From positions 14,165,294-14,229,293 of the forward strand of contig CM037778.1 in assembly GCA_021229015.1 (NCBI GenBank): a stretch of DNA of 64,000 nucleotides. Direction: 5' to 3'. Shown one piece after another: positions 23,377 to 34,406 of the stretch (position 1 is the first letter of the stretch; each line of letters opens with the position of its first letter). Source of the stretch: Solen grandis (Eukaryota; Mollusca; Bivalvia; Adapedonta; Solenidae). A model generated the notes under the pieces. That model did not search any database, had not been told where the DNA came from, and saw only the letters and a list, made by a program, of their open reading frames with translations. Position numbers and translations under genes: made by a program.

Positions 23377-23618
23377 TTAACCCTTTCCCTCATAGAGGAC
23401 ACCATGAAAAGACCAATGCGAACAGCAAAAAAACAGATCAGCCTGCGAGTAACTCGCAGGCTGATCAGGTTTTATGCTGTTCGCTGCTCCTCAGTGGTCT
23501 GGAAATGAGGATTTTGTAATTAAATTTGGTAAGGTTTAACTGTGGTTTTCTGCATATCAGGCTTTATGTGGTACCGACTGAGTACGTTAAAATGAGTCTA
23601 TATGAGGGAAAGGGTTAA
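23377..23618 (-). mobile_element. 242-bp TTAA MITE, copy 5 (reverse)
   Basis: Same element in the opposite orientation: TTAACCCTTTCCCTCATAGA at the left and TATATGAGGGAAAGGGTTAA at the right. The hairpin is intact apart from extra A residues in one arm. Confidence 0.92.
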
Positions 23619-24270
23619 TTTAGAATGTGAATTATATTCTTATTATCTCATGTTCTTATTCTTTTAACCTTTAATTCATTGAAATGCTATGTTGCAGTTG
23701 TAAGGATTTCATATTTATTGTAGCTTTTTAGATATGATATGGGTCCCCTATAATGGTTAAAATTTTACATGGCTTTCCCAGAATTAAAGTACTGGTACAA
23801 CCCTGGAACACTAAAGAGTTGTTTGCTGAATGAATGTAAAGAAATGCTTGAATTTAAATTGTGGGATATGGATGATAATTCTCTTCTATATGGGTATATC
23901 ATTTTGGTTTTTGTGTGTGAAATTCATCACAATCATCAATTTTGATAGTGCCAGGTGGTCTCAGTTGACCTGAAAACCAATATCTCGTTATCATTGGACT
24001 TAGATAAGTATAATAGTACAATTGTTATTCACGAGTCATACTAATTCATTTTCAATCAACCTTCCCAATAAGATCTTAAGTGTTGATACGGCCAACAGTG
24101 AAACAAGGTCCATTTTGTTTGATAAATATCAGCTGACTTGCTACCTGTAAAGGTCAATGATTGAGAGAGGCTGCCAGGCTGTGGGTTGTTGATGTTTTTG
24201 TATTTGTTCCATTTGTGTTCAAATACTGTATTATTATTTACCTTTGATAACATATCTGAGTATCTTACAT
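23619..24270. other. No gene seen
   Basis: AT-rich DNA without a supported feature. Confidence 0.5.

Positions 24271-24307
<37 letters not shown>
24271..24307. repeat. (GAT)n microsatellite
   Basis: Twelve uninterrupted GAT-type triplets. Confidence 0.98.
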
Positions 24308-24308
<1 letters not shown>

Positions 24309-24627
24309 CATAACATCCTCAGACATGATAATGTTTATATCGAGAACATTTGTACATAATATTTTTTTGGGAGGGGGGGGTGTCTTATTTTTCCTAAGGA
24401 AAACCTAAAGAAAGTTTAATAATCATGTATATAAGACATGTGTGTTAATATTTATGATAATGATGACTAATATATTCTGGTCTCTGGCCTATGGTTACAA
24501 CAAAACACTTTTAAAACACCTCTCATTGGTCTTGTCTATATTAAAATACAATACACATCCCAGCGAGCAGAAAATAATGTTTGACTGATTACATCATTAA
24601 CACTGGAAGAAGTAAAAAGTGTGAATG

Positions 24628-24713
24628 ATACAGTTATGATTTCCCCACCGAAATTATTAGTTTTCTTCTAATACAGTTATGATTTCCCCACCGAAATTAT
24701 TAGTTTTCTTCTA
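24628..24713. repeat. Perfect 43-bp tandem duplication
   Basis: Two identical adjacent 43-bp units, each starting ATACAGTTATGATTTCCCC and ending TTTTCTTCTA. Perfect identity implies a recent duplication or an assembly artefact. Confidence 0.95.
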
Positions 24714-27700
24714 ATTTCTTTTTTTAGCTTTACCTGTTGCCTAATTGTTGTTGTTTGTTTGTTTGAATGACTGCATCCTCATCTCCACAAAGTTATGTAA
24801 TGTTTTTTTGAAAGTGAAAGAATTTAAAATAATTTTATAAGATTTATTCAAATTGTGGTGAAATTTGTCCAATAAAGTAAGTGATGAGTTAAGCAGACGG
24901 AAACTAGACTAGCAGACAGATCCTAGACAAGCAGACGGATTTTAGAGAACTGATAGAGCTTTGAAACAGATGGTGTGGTATTTGGCAGCAGATCTTGTTA
25001 GAATTACGGCAGAAACCGCATGAAAAACACGGCATGTAAAGTAATTGATAAATTACTTTCCTATCAGAGAAATAGCATCATGGGATACTTAAATCTGAGA
25101 GTTTGAAATCTCCAAATAAACCCTTAGCCTCTCAGGAACTCCATGGTAGACCATTAATAAACATGATCAGCCTGGAAGTTACTTCCCTCTGACTATATTG
25201 GGGAATGTTAAATTTCCTTATCTTTATGTTCTGATGAGTAACAAATTGTACAGAACCTGATCAGCTTGCTAAGGCTGAGATGGTTTTATCCAGGAAGCAT
25301 TTGTCAAAGTTTTATTCATTAAAGTGTTAGAATTTAAATGTGTAGATTCTGATACTTATTGCCATTTTCCTGATTTCTAAAGTTTATTCAAGTGTACAGA
25401 GTGTTTTTGGTTGGTTGTATTGTCAACCATGTTGTGATCCATCAATATATGGTACACTCAGATAGCTGGGAAAAAATTGGACGCACATTCTTAAGCTCCG
25501 AGAAGGCATTTCCTGAATCTTTGATTGACAAATAGGCACATATAAAATACAAAGTCCCTCTGTCATCTCAATGCACTGAATGAACCCTTCTATTATTTAT
25601 ACAATCAAGTTTACATCATCAATCATAAATTGGTGAAAGTTTTAGTTTCTTTTAATTGTGTTAAAATAGTTATTCGGAGCAACAAAAAGTATGTTAAAGG
25701 AAGTTAATTCACTGATAGGCAAATGTATGAGAGACAGATATGGGTTAGAAGTGACAAATTACAAAAAAAAAAAAAAAAAGTGAGCAAAAGATAAGCACTG
25801 ATAGAGAGAAGAAGAGAAAAAAGCTGATTGGGAGGTTAGAATGATAGATCTTAATAAACCCTATTACTTGCTTTTTAAGTGCAGTTTGTTGTGTTTGTAA
25901 ATGTTGACAGATTAGGTCAGCTTGATTGATTAGATGAAATGTGTTAGAGGGAAGAAAAAAACAACTCTCTTTTCTTTTACTTTATTGTTGAGTATTTATC
26001 ATGCATCAAGTGGGCTTTTGTCTTGCTGCAAGTTTATCTGTGTTGTTAATTTACATAAAGGAGAGATAAAACCTAGGTAAGCTAGATGCCTGTTTGAATT
26101 CAGGTGTTTTATTCTCCTGATTTGTTTAGAAACAGAATCAAACCCAAGTTTTAATAAAATGAGTTTAAAGGACTGTAAATGACCTTTTAATGTTTTGTCC
26201 CTATTTCCATGTGAGAAAATTTTGTCGTCATCATCATCATCATCATCATCATCGTCGTCATCATCATCATAATCATCATCAGCAGCAGCAGTAACAACTA
26301 CCAATATTTTACTACAGTCATCTTTAAAAGCAAAATTTTCAAACTTTTTAACAAGAATAAAAAGGCAAAATACCTCTTAGTAGGTGCTGTGGATATGAAG
26401 TATATCAACAAGATCAACAACTAGAATTCATATCAGTGGCGTATAAATATCTGCGTGCACTTCATGTGGGAATAAGGGATATTTGTCTTTTTTTTTCTCA
26501 GACTGATCAATTGCACCTTTGATTGTCAGCAATTTTCATTTTGGGCTAATTTTTTTTTTTTTTAGTTAAATGATCTGATTATAAGTGTTATTTTATAAAC
26601 TTGTGGAATTTTACCATCTAAGGATAGAGCAGTAATTAAATTAAACTGGTCCGTTATTTATTTGTTATATTTATTTTAGACTAACACAGATGAAGATAAA
26701 CTTTGTGTTTTTCTCTACTGATTAATTCTAATCATATTTTGATATGGATAATACTTTGCTAAAAATTAAATTCCATTTGACAAATTTTTATCTTTTGTTG
26801 TTGAATATATATTTTCCTCTGATGACAGTAAACTTGTACATATTTATTGTAATATAGTTTTTTTGCTTTTAAGTTATTTATATAATTTCTATGTATTTTT
26901 ATTTTGTTTTATTTGGTAAAGTAAATATGATAATAATAAATGACATAAAAAAGGGGAAAAAATAGTTAAAGGAAATGACAAAATATAAAGAAAACTGTTT
27001 ATATAAGAAATGAAAAACTTACCTATATCAGAACGTTTAGTTTTATTCTCCAATAGAGCACCTGTTAATAATTAAGTAAGCCTTCATACAACGTAATATT
27101 GTGGTAATATATATAGTCCTATATATGTTACATTCAGGAGTTCAGCACTTGTCACTGGCTGTCAGTCACCACTTCAATTCTAAAGGTCACTCTTCCCTCA
27201 GCTTCAACCACTGTAAAAATCCCTCTGCAACCCACAAAAAGTATCAAGTTTATAAAAGTGAAGGAAAAAAAAAAGTTTATGGTTACACTGTCTAATTCTC
27301 TAATTATGCGGTAACAATGCCTCAATTATTCAATTTACTGTTCAACAGTTTATTGACTCGCTCAATACACACTCCTGGTGCAGCGTTAACCAGTGTCCAG
27401 ATATAATAGAAAACTTATTGGGCAAATAAATATTGTATACAGTCTAAGTATCATGAAAGCCAGCCCATGGTGTGGCCAGAACCAGTCTAACTGACGCACT
27501 CGGTGTGCCTGGCTTTATACCACCTCTCGCTACTCCCATTTGCAATGGTAAGGAGGTAAAGTGATGGGCCAACAGTGCCTTTCTGCACTACACTAACTTC
27601 CCTGCCACCTTGTTCAGTTGAGTGTTTCTCATCAATACGTAAGGCACTGTAACTTTAAATAAGAGCTGACTTAGTAACACTTAAGTATAGTTAAGTGACA

Positions 27701-28058
27701 TTATTTTTAGCATAAAATATAGGTATTGGTATTAATGGTATAGGTATTCACATAAAAGTAAACTTACTTACATAATAAAAAAATACAGGTATAAGCATAC
27801 AGATATTAGCATTAAAAAAACAACAACAAAAAAACAAAACATGTATTAGCATAAAAATACAGATATTAGCATAAAAATTTAGATAGTAGAGGAATACAGG
27901 TACATTTGTATTGTTAACTTTATGAACTTGTAGTTGAACAATATTGGTAACATACTGGGTGAAGAAAATGGGTAAGTGTAGTTCACAATTTAAAAATGGG
28001 ATGAATTTTATGAAGAATGGCTATCCAATTTACTATATTATTCAGTTGATATATTTTT
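24714..28058. other. AT-rich DNA, no gene seen
   Basis: Contains a poly-A run near 25763 and a degenerate stretch at about 25117-25300 with ATGATCAGCCTGGAAGTTAC, vaguely like a very old relative of the TTAA MITE. No exon is supported. The Asp-rich open stretch at 25999-26304 is produced by the triplet microsatellite. Confidence 0.5.
26226..26291. repeat. (ATC)n/(AGC)n triplet repeat
   Basis: ATC triplets interrupted by GTC and AAT, followed by four AGC-type triplets. Confidence 0.97.
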
Positions 28059-28422
28059 AGCTCACCTGAGCACTATGTGCTCAAGGTGAGCTTTTGTGAT
28101 CACCCTGCGTCGTGGTGCATCATGGCATCAGGCGTCAACAATTTGCTTTAAATGACCTCTCCTCTGAAATCGCTGGACAGAATTTGATTAAACTTGGCAG
28201 GGGTCTTTCTTGGGTAAACTTCAAAAAAGTTGCTAAAATGAACATGATCCATGTAGAACTCTGGTTGCCATGGCAATGGAAAGAAAAAAAAAGTTATGAA
28301 AACTTTAAAAAATCATCTCCTTCAAAACTACTGGCTAGATTTCAAAATGTTTTAGTACAGATGTTCCTTTGGTAACCCTTTACTCAGGTGGTTGATCCTG
28401 GGCCTCTATGGCCCTCTTGTTT
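28059..28422 (+). mobile_element. Short pearl/HINE-like element, complete ends
   Basis: The head AGCTCACCTGAGCACTATGT then GCTCAAGGTGAGCT forms a near-perfect hairpin. The tail holds CTCAGGTGGTTGATCC, a degenerate GGGCCTCTATGGCCC hairpin and CTCTTGTTT. Only about one core unit separates them. It abuts the AGTCCCC element at 28423 without any spacer. Confidence 0.82.
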
Positions 28423-28896
28423 AGTCCCCTACCGGCATTGCAGAAGGGGACTATAGGTTTGCACTCCATCTGACCGTCAGTCTGTCTGCCAGTCACACTC
28501 ATGTTTTCCAGACTTTTTCGTAAACGCTTGCAGATATTGATCTAATATTTGGTATGTGAGTCTCCCACCATGAGTTACAGATCAAGGTTGAGTTTCATAT
28601 TGGTTAGCTGAATTTTAAAGAAAATGCACCAGATAAGCTATTCAGGCTCCTAGGAGTTTAGAAAAAAAAGTCTGGAAAACTGCTATTTTAAAGAACTCTA
28701 AGTCCAAGGCCCGTAATTTCATCAAAAATCAGTGGACTGGAACGAAACTCATGGTAGACTCGCATACCAAATATTAGATCAATATCTGCAAGAGTTTAGA
28801 AAAAAAAAGTCCGGAAAAACATGAGTGTGACTGACAGACTGAGGGACGGACGTAGTGCAAACCTATAGTCCCCTTCGGCAATGCTGGTAGGAGACT
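28423..28896. mobile_element. AGTCCCC-family foldback element with long arms
   Basis: Begins AGTCCCCTACCGGCATTGC and ends GCAATGCTGGTAGGAGACT. The inverted similarity continues well beyond the ends (left GGACTATAGGTTTGCACT and ATTGATCTAATATTTGGTAT; right GTGCAAACCTATAGTCC and ATACCAAATATTAGATCAAT), giving arms of about 150 bp or more. It is longer than the two 250-bp relatives at 44 and 14808. Confidence 0.8.
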
Positions 28897-29912
28897 GAAA
28901 AAAAAAGGATGAATTTTATGAGGGACATTAAGTCAAGGAATATGAGGAAAAGAGATTTTAGTTTGCAATGTTCATTTCTAAAAAAGCTACATTTGAACCC
29001 CAGCCATTCTAAATACTACATAGTCATCACCTTTATGATTAAACTGGATAAACATCCAGTCAATTAATAACTTAAGCAAACTTTAAGCGGCAATCTCCCA
29101 CCAAATTTGGTAATTAATTGACGTTCACACCTTTACATTGTTTTCAAAATGTTGCCAGTAATCAATGCTCATCAGCGACTTCAATTAAGGAAGTGCGAAA
29201 ATCATACACATTGATTGGCACGGGCCAAAAAATCTTTTCAGATGAGGCCAGGTATTTGAATGGCATAAATTTAATTATCCCAGATACTTTTTATATAGAA
29301 ATAAAAAGGAGTGTGATCTGGACCAATAAAGAATTTCGAATGACACCGGGTATATGAAAGAGAGATGGTGGAGTAACCGGGGTTTGACTGTATATAATTT
29401 ACTGTCCTGTATGATAAGAATGATTTAATCATCCCAAAATACTGGAAAATATGGGTTTTAACAATCTATGTAACAAGGATATCTATGTCACTTGTTGGAA
29501 TTGGTTGGCCTTCTTAAGTCTCCAGTGCTAGACATATCCCTCCCCCTCCAGAAAAATGATGATAGAATAGTTGAATAAATAAAAATAAAGTAAATAAATG
29601 ATAATAGCCCCCAGTCTGATATTTTTGGGCCTGTTGACCATGGTATCATACAACTGGTCTGGAGTATGATGTATACAGTCGACATTGTATTAAGAGACTG
29701 CTCAAGGGACTGCCAAAAAGTGGTAGCTTAATGAAATAGTCTCATAATAGGTATTTTTGGAAATCCAGGCAAACAAGTCATACATGTACAAACCGTAAGC
29801 TAAATTGTATCATACTGTTATGTTATGACATGAATATAACTACAAAACATTTTGTTGTTTTATACCAGTGAACATCAACATGATTACTTTTTTGTCATTT
29901 CTTTTGAATTTT
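28897..29912. other. No gene seen
   Basis: The plus open stretch 29118-29357 lies in sequence reminiscent of repeats (GTAACCGGGGTTTGACTGTA at about 29373) and has no domain I know. Confidence 0.45.
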
Positions 29913-30503
29913 AGCTCACCTGAGCACAACATGCTCAAGGTGAGCTTTTGTGATCGCCCTTGTCCGATGTCTGTCATTCGATGTGCGTCGTGCATTGTCA
30001 ACAATTTGGCTTGTTAACACTCTAGAGGCCACATTTTTAGCCCAATCTTCATGAAACTTGGTCAGAATGTTTGTTTCCATAAAAACTTGGACAAGTTCAA
30101 ATTAAGGACATGTGGGGTCAAAAAGTAGGTAACAAGGTCAAATCTTAGAGAAAAACCTTGTTAACACTCTAGAGGCCACATTTTTAGCCCATTATTATCT
30201 TCATGAAACTTGGTCAGAATGTTTTTCTCCATAAAATCTAGAAAAAGTTTGAATTTGGGTCATATTGGGTTAAAAAGTAGGTCATGAGGTCAAATCTTAG
30301 AAAAACCTTGTTAACACTCTAGGGGCTACATTTTTGGCCATATCTTAATGAAACTTGGTCTGAATGTCTGTTTCCATAAAATTTGGGACAGGTTTGAAGT
30401 TAGGTCATGTGGGGTCAAAACGTAGGTCAATATGAAAAATGCAACATATGACGCTCATTTATAATCAGGTGAGGGATTCAGGGCTATCATGGCCCTCTTG
30501 TTT
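29913..30503 (+). mobile_element. Pearl/HINE-like element, three core units
   Basis: Head AGCTCACCTGAGCACAACAT with GCTCAAGGTGAGCT hairpin, then GTCCGATGTCTGTC microsatellite remnant. Three units of about 145 bp follow (TTGTTAACACTCTAGAGGCC, CATGAAACTTGGTCAGAATG), then the tail AATCAGGTGAGGGATTCAGG, GGGCTATCATGGCCC and CTCTTGTTT. Confidence 0.88.
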
Positions 30504-31183
30504 AGCTGTTATGTTGGAATAATACCTTGGTCCATTGACTGAGGCTTTAGCAATCAGCTGTCCTTATGTCTCTGTCTTACATAAATCCCGAGACCTCTGA
30601 TAAATTGGTCACGTATCATAAGGCGCAATGTACATACGTATAGGTATGAATACTTAATGGAACGGATTGCATTTGAGAGTATTAATTAACCTTATTCCCA
30701 AATATTTTGTTAACAAAATCCGAAGCATTTCGATGTTCCACCTTTGTTGTGCTTAGTAACTGCTGAAATGGGAACAGGGAACTATATTGACCAATAGCAA
30801 TTTAGAGTTTAGTTGCACATGGTGCAGTCAGGTGAGCACTTATGATCGGGATAATTGTTTGTTTGTTTGTTTGGATGTGTTAAAGATGAATAATATTCAT
30901 GTTCCAGTGTACTCAATTATTAGCAACGTGCAAAAATATCTGAATGGGAGTCAAACACGGTCGCCCAGAAAAGTTGATTTTGCACATTATCTTATGTGCT
31001 GGGACTTGGTTTATGTGGTCGCTGGTCGCATAATAAAAAAGTCGTTTAATGGGATAATTTATATAGTAAAAATGTTCAGGCAGGACTTTTAATGGTTGTT
31101 TAATACAAAGGTCATTTAATACAGGTGGTCGCATGTACAATGTTGACTGTATATGGTTTGGTTGTTTTATCATGCTACTGTTC
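30504..31183. other. No gene seen
   Basis: AT-rich DNA. The 101-codon plus ORF at 30787-31092 has no recognisable motif and overlaps an ORF on the other strand. Confidence 0.45.
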
Positions 31184-31512
31184 TAGAGTATGATGCATGT
31201 CCTGTAGATTGTGTTAGATGCCTCTTGTGTAGAGTATGATGCATGTCCTGTAGATTGTGTTAGATGCCTCTTGTGTAGAGTATGATGCATGTTCTGTAGA
31301 TTGTGTTAGATGCCTCTTGTGAAGAGTATGATGCATGTCCTGTAGATTGTGTTAGATGCCTCTTGTGTAGAGTATGATGCATGTCCTGTAGATTGTGTTA
31401 GATGCCTCTTGTGTAGAGTATGATGCATGTCCTGTAGATTGTGTTAGATGCCTCTTGTGAAGAGTATGATGCATGTCCTGTAGATTGTGTTAGATGCCTC
31501 TTGTCTAGAGTA
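31184..31512. repeat. 46-bp minisatellite, seven units
   Basis: Nearly identical 46-bp units containing TAGAGTATGATGCATGTCCT and GTAGATTGTGTTAGATGCC. Few substitutions separate units, so the array is young. The SINE family 2 core motif TGGTATCATGCCAC follows at about 31535. Confidence 0.95.
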
Positions 31513-33207
31513 TGATGCATATATGGTTTAGTCATGGTATCATGCCACTTTCAGGGTATGATACTTACTGTTCATCCTGTCTTCAAATGTTATGACAAAA
31601 TGACTGAAATATAAAACACTAGTTTAAACTAATGTAGTACATTTATAAGGTGATACCTTTTGGAAAATTGAAGTTCTTTTTAATGATTTTACAACAAAGG
31701 ACATAGTAATATGGATATTATTTATTTATTGATAGGAAATAGTTTATAATGAATTTGATTGTAAGGGTGATATATTACTGTCTCATCTTCCCCAATGAGA
31801 GTGTAAGCTCCATTATTACAAAGGCAAAAGATTATGGAGGAGGGGATTAGCCTACATTAGCTGATGAGGATGACATATCTAGATCATCTTGAGAAAATCT
31901 TCCTCTGTCCTCCTAAAAGTGACCAATACTTTTCCTTTACCTTTCATTTTCTATTATGGTAGCTTTGTGTTGGTAAATGTCTGGCTAAATTTTGTCATTA
32001 TGCTTCATCTCTTTGTGTGTGTGTGTGTGTGTGTGGGGGGGGGGGGGTCAGTTTTTTTGTGTTTTTTTTTCATCATAATTTTGTTCTAAAGAAAGAAATC
32101 TAATCTGCAAGTGCCATGGCTGTGTATACTTTGCTGCAACAATTAATTTAAAGGAGGTTAAGACTGCAACAATTTAAGGTGGTTAATGCTGCAACAATTT
32201 AAGGTGGTTAATGCTGCAACAGTTAAAGGAAGTTAATCTGATTTGAAAAGGCTGGGGACTTCTATAGGAGGACAATTTTGTTTTAATTATTTTAATATTT
32301 AGAGTGCTCTACGTGATAATTATTGTAATATTTTGGACAAATTTCAAAATGTTTCTCTGTTTGTTCATGCAGTATTGTAGCTCAGATTCTACACTGCATG
32401 GCACAGTAAAAAAAAATCCATTGTCTCATATACCATCTCAGGTTCAGTAAATTATTATTCATCAAGTCATAAATTTGTACATGAATATTCATGACGTAAG
32501 AGGTGGTCCCAAGAGTACCTGTTTAATTGGTGGAAAGGAGGCCAAAGTCCTGCCCATGACATGACTCTCTTGTTACAGGTGTTCATTACCATATCACCAA
32601 CACAAGATTTGTAATCAGTTTGCATAATTTACATTTTAAAAATAGTTGTATCATTTATTTATTCATACAGAATGTATAAAAATTATCTAAACTGAGCAAT
32701 TTTTAGAGGTAATTTTTTATATAGAGTAGCTATAGTCTGTTATTGCGAGTTCCTTTGTCAGGGAGTCATAGTATATTGCTGTCTACTTCAGGTCACATAC
32801 CAGACAGGTTAATCCTCTACTGGTAAATTCTTACTTTTCCTAGGTCTTGCACAGATATAATACTCAATAAATGTTTTTAGAATCTGCGGATAATGTTAAA
32901 GAAGCGTAAAGAACAGGCTTTGATATTCCATATTTGCTTCTTTTGGATTTTCTTCTTCTAGAGTTAAATGTCAAAGCATAGAGGTGCTGATAAGCTGCTG
33001 TCTACATTTAGTGATCTGGTTATTAATGCAGGTGCCTACATCTCTTGATAGAAATATATTAATACACAGCTGGCCCTAAGTGTAACATGGTTTTGTGGAT
33101 TATGGTCCATTTGTAATGGCTTTAGATGCAGATAAGATTTATGGCACAATATGTCCATAACGTGAGATTTCTGAAATCTACAAGGAGAAAAATTCTTCAG
33201 AGATCTA
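31513..33207. other. No gene seen
   Basis: Apart from the GT/G tract at 32013 and three short AATTTAAGGTGGTTAATGCT-type repeats near 32150-32230, I recognise nothing. Confidence 0.5.
32013..32047. repeat. (TG)n followed by a G run
   Basis: About ten TG dinucleotides run into 13 consecutive G residues. This is a likely polymorphic and error-prone site. Confidence 0.97.
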
Positions 33208-33440
33208 GCTTGAATTCCACCAACAAAACTTAGCTCTAAGTAATACTTAAATTCTTAAATCAGGTAGAAATGCATTCCAGCACTCCTGTTCATATTTAGT
33301 ACTTTACTAAGTTGACATAAATTATTACCATAATAAATAACGTTACTTATAAATAATAGAATATTAAAATTTTGAAAATTTTAATAGAGAAACAAGAATG
33401 GTGAAATTTGTTCTTTAATGTTCACCGATAGTTGTTTGAG
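33208..33440. mobile_element. TGAATTC TIR family, truncated copy
   Basis: CTTGAATTCCACCAACAAAA then CTTAGCTCTAAGTAATACTT match the left half of the family at 38176 and 11225. AGAGAAACAAGAATGGTGAAA matches the right half. The right terminus is missing, probably cut by the element that starts at 33478. Confidence 0.55.
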
Positions 33441-33477
33441 TCTAATTTTGAAACCAGTCAGTACTTTGTGGATTTTT

Positions 33478-34406
33478 AGGTCACCTGAGCACGTCATGTG
33501 CTCAGGATGAACTATTAGGATCGATGAATGTCCATTGTCCATCCGTCCGTCATCCACAATTAGTTTGTTTGCACTCTTTAGCATCTTCATTTCTTAAGCA
33601 ATCGTCTTCAAATTTTATGACAATGTTTTTTAACTTAATCCCTTGGCCAAGTTCGATTATTGCTGATATCGGCCAATTAGGTTAGGAGTTATGCCCCTTT
33701 TAATATTAAAAAATGCCAGAATTCACTTCATTTGCACTCTAGCATCTTCATTCCTTAAGCAATCATCTTCAAACTTTATGGCAATGTTTATTACCATAAT
33801 TTCTTGGCCATGTTCGATTATGACTGATATTGGCCAATTGGGTCTGGAGATATGCCGTTTTTAGCATTAAAAAATGCCAGATTTCACTTTGTTTGCACTC
33901 TAGCATCTTCATTTCTTAAGCAATCTTCTTCAAACTTTATGACAATATTTATAGCCATGATCTTTCAGCCAGTGTAGATTATGTATGACTGATATCGGCC
34001 AATTTGGACAGGAGTTGTTTGCACTCTAGCATCTTCACATCTTAAGCAATCATTATCAAACTATATAATAATGTTAATTGCCATACTCTCTAGGTCAGGT
34101 TCGGCTATGGCTGATAGTGGATAATTAGGTCATGAGTTATGGCCCTTTAATTAATAAAAATGTCAGATTTCACTGTTTACACTCTAGATTCTTTTCATTG
34201 TTTCATCAACAATGTTTAAAGCCATAATTTCTCAGTCAAGTTTGACTTCAAATTTTGACCACAGGTACTGTGTACTGTGTTTGTGGAATTGAAATGATCT
34301 CATGGATTATTTATTCAATACAGCTATGTTATAATTTAGTAACGTGTACAGGCAATGAAAGCAGTTTTTCTCAGGTGAGCAACCTCAGGGCCATCTTGGC
34401 CCTCTT
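33478..34406 (+). mobile_element. Pearl/HINE-like element, four to five core units
   Basis: Head AGGTCACCTGAGCACGTCAT with GTGCTCAGGATGAAC, GTCCATCCGTCCGTC microsatellite, then units of about 150-165 bp (GCACTCTAGCATCTTCATTT, TTCGATTATGACTGATAT). Tail: CTCAGGTGAGCAACCTCAGG, GGGCCATCTTGGCCC, CTCTT. Its core is the same subfamily as 40351 and 45074. Confidence 0.85.

Noticed and set aside
25117..25330. Possible extra TTAA MITE copy
   Set aside because: Only a few phrases (ATGATCAGCCTGGAAGTTAC) resemble it; TIRs and TTAA ends are absent.
25999..26304. Asp-rich 101-codon minus ORF
   Set aside because: Starts in a triplet microsatellite and continues through AT-rich sequence without any motif.
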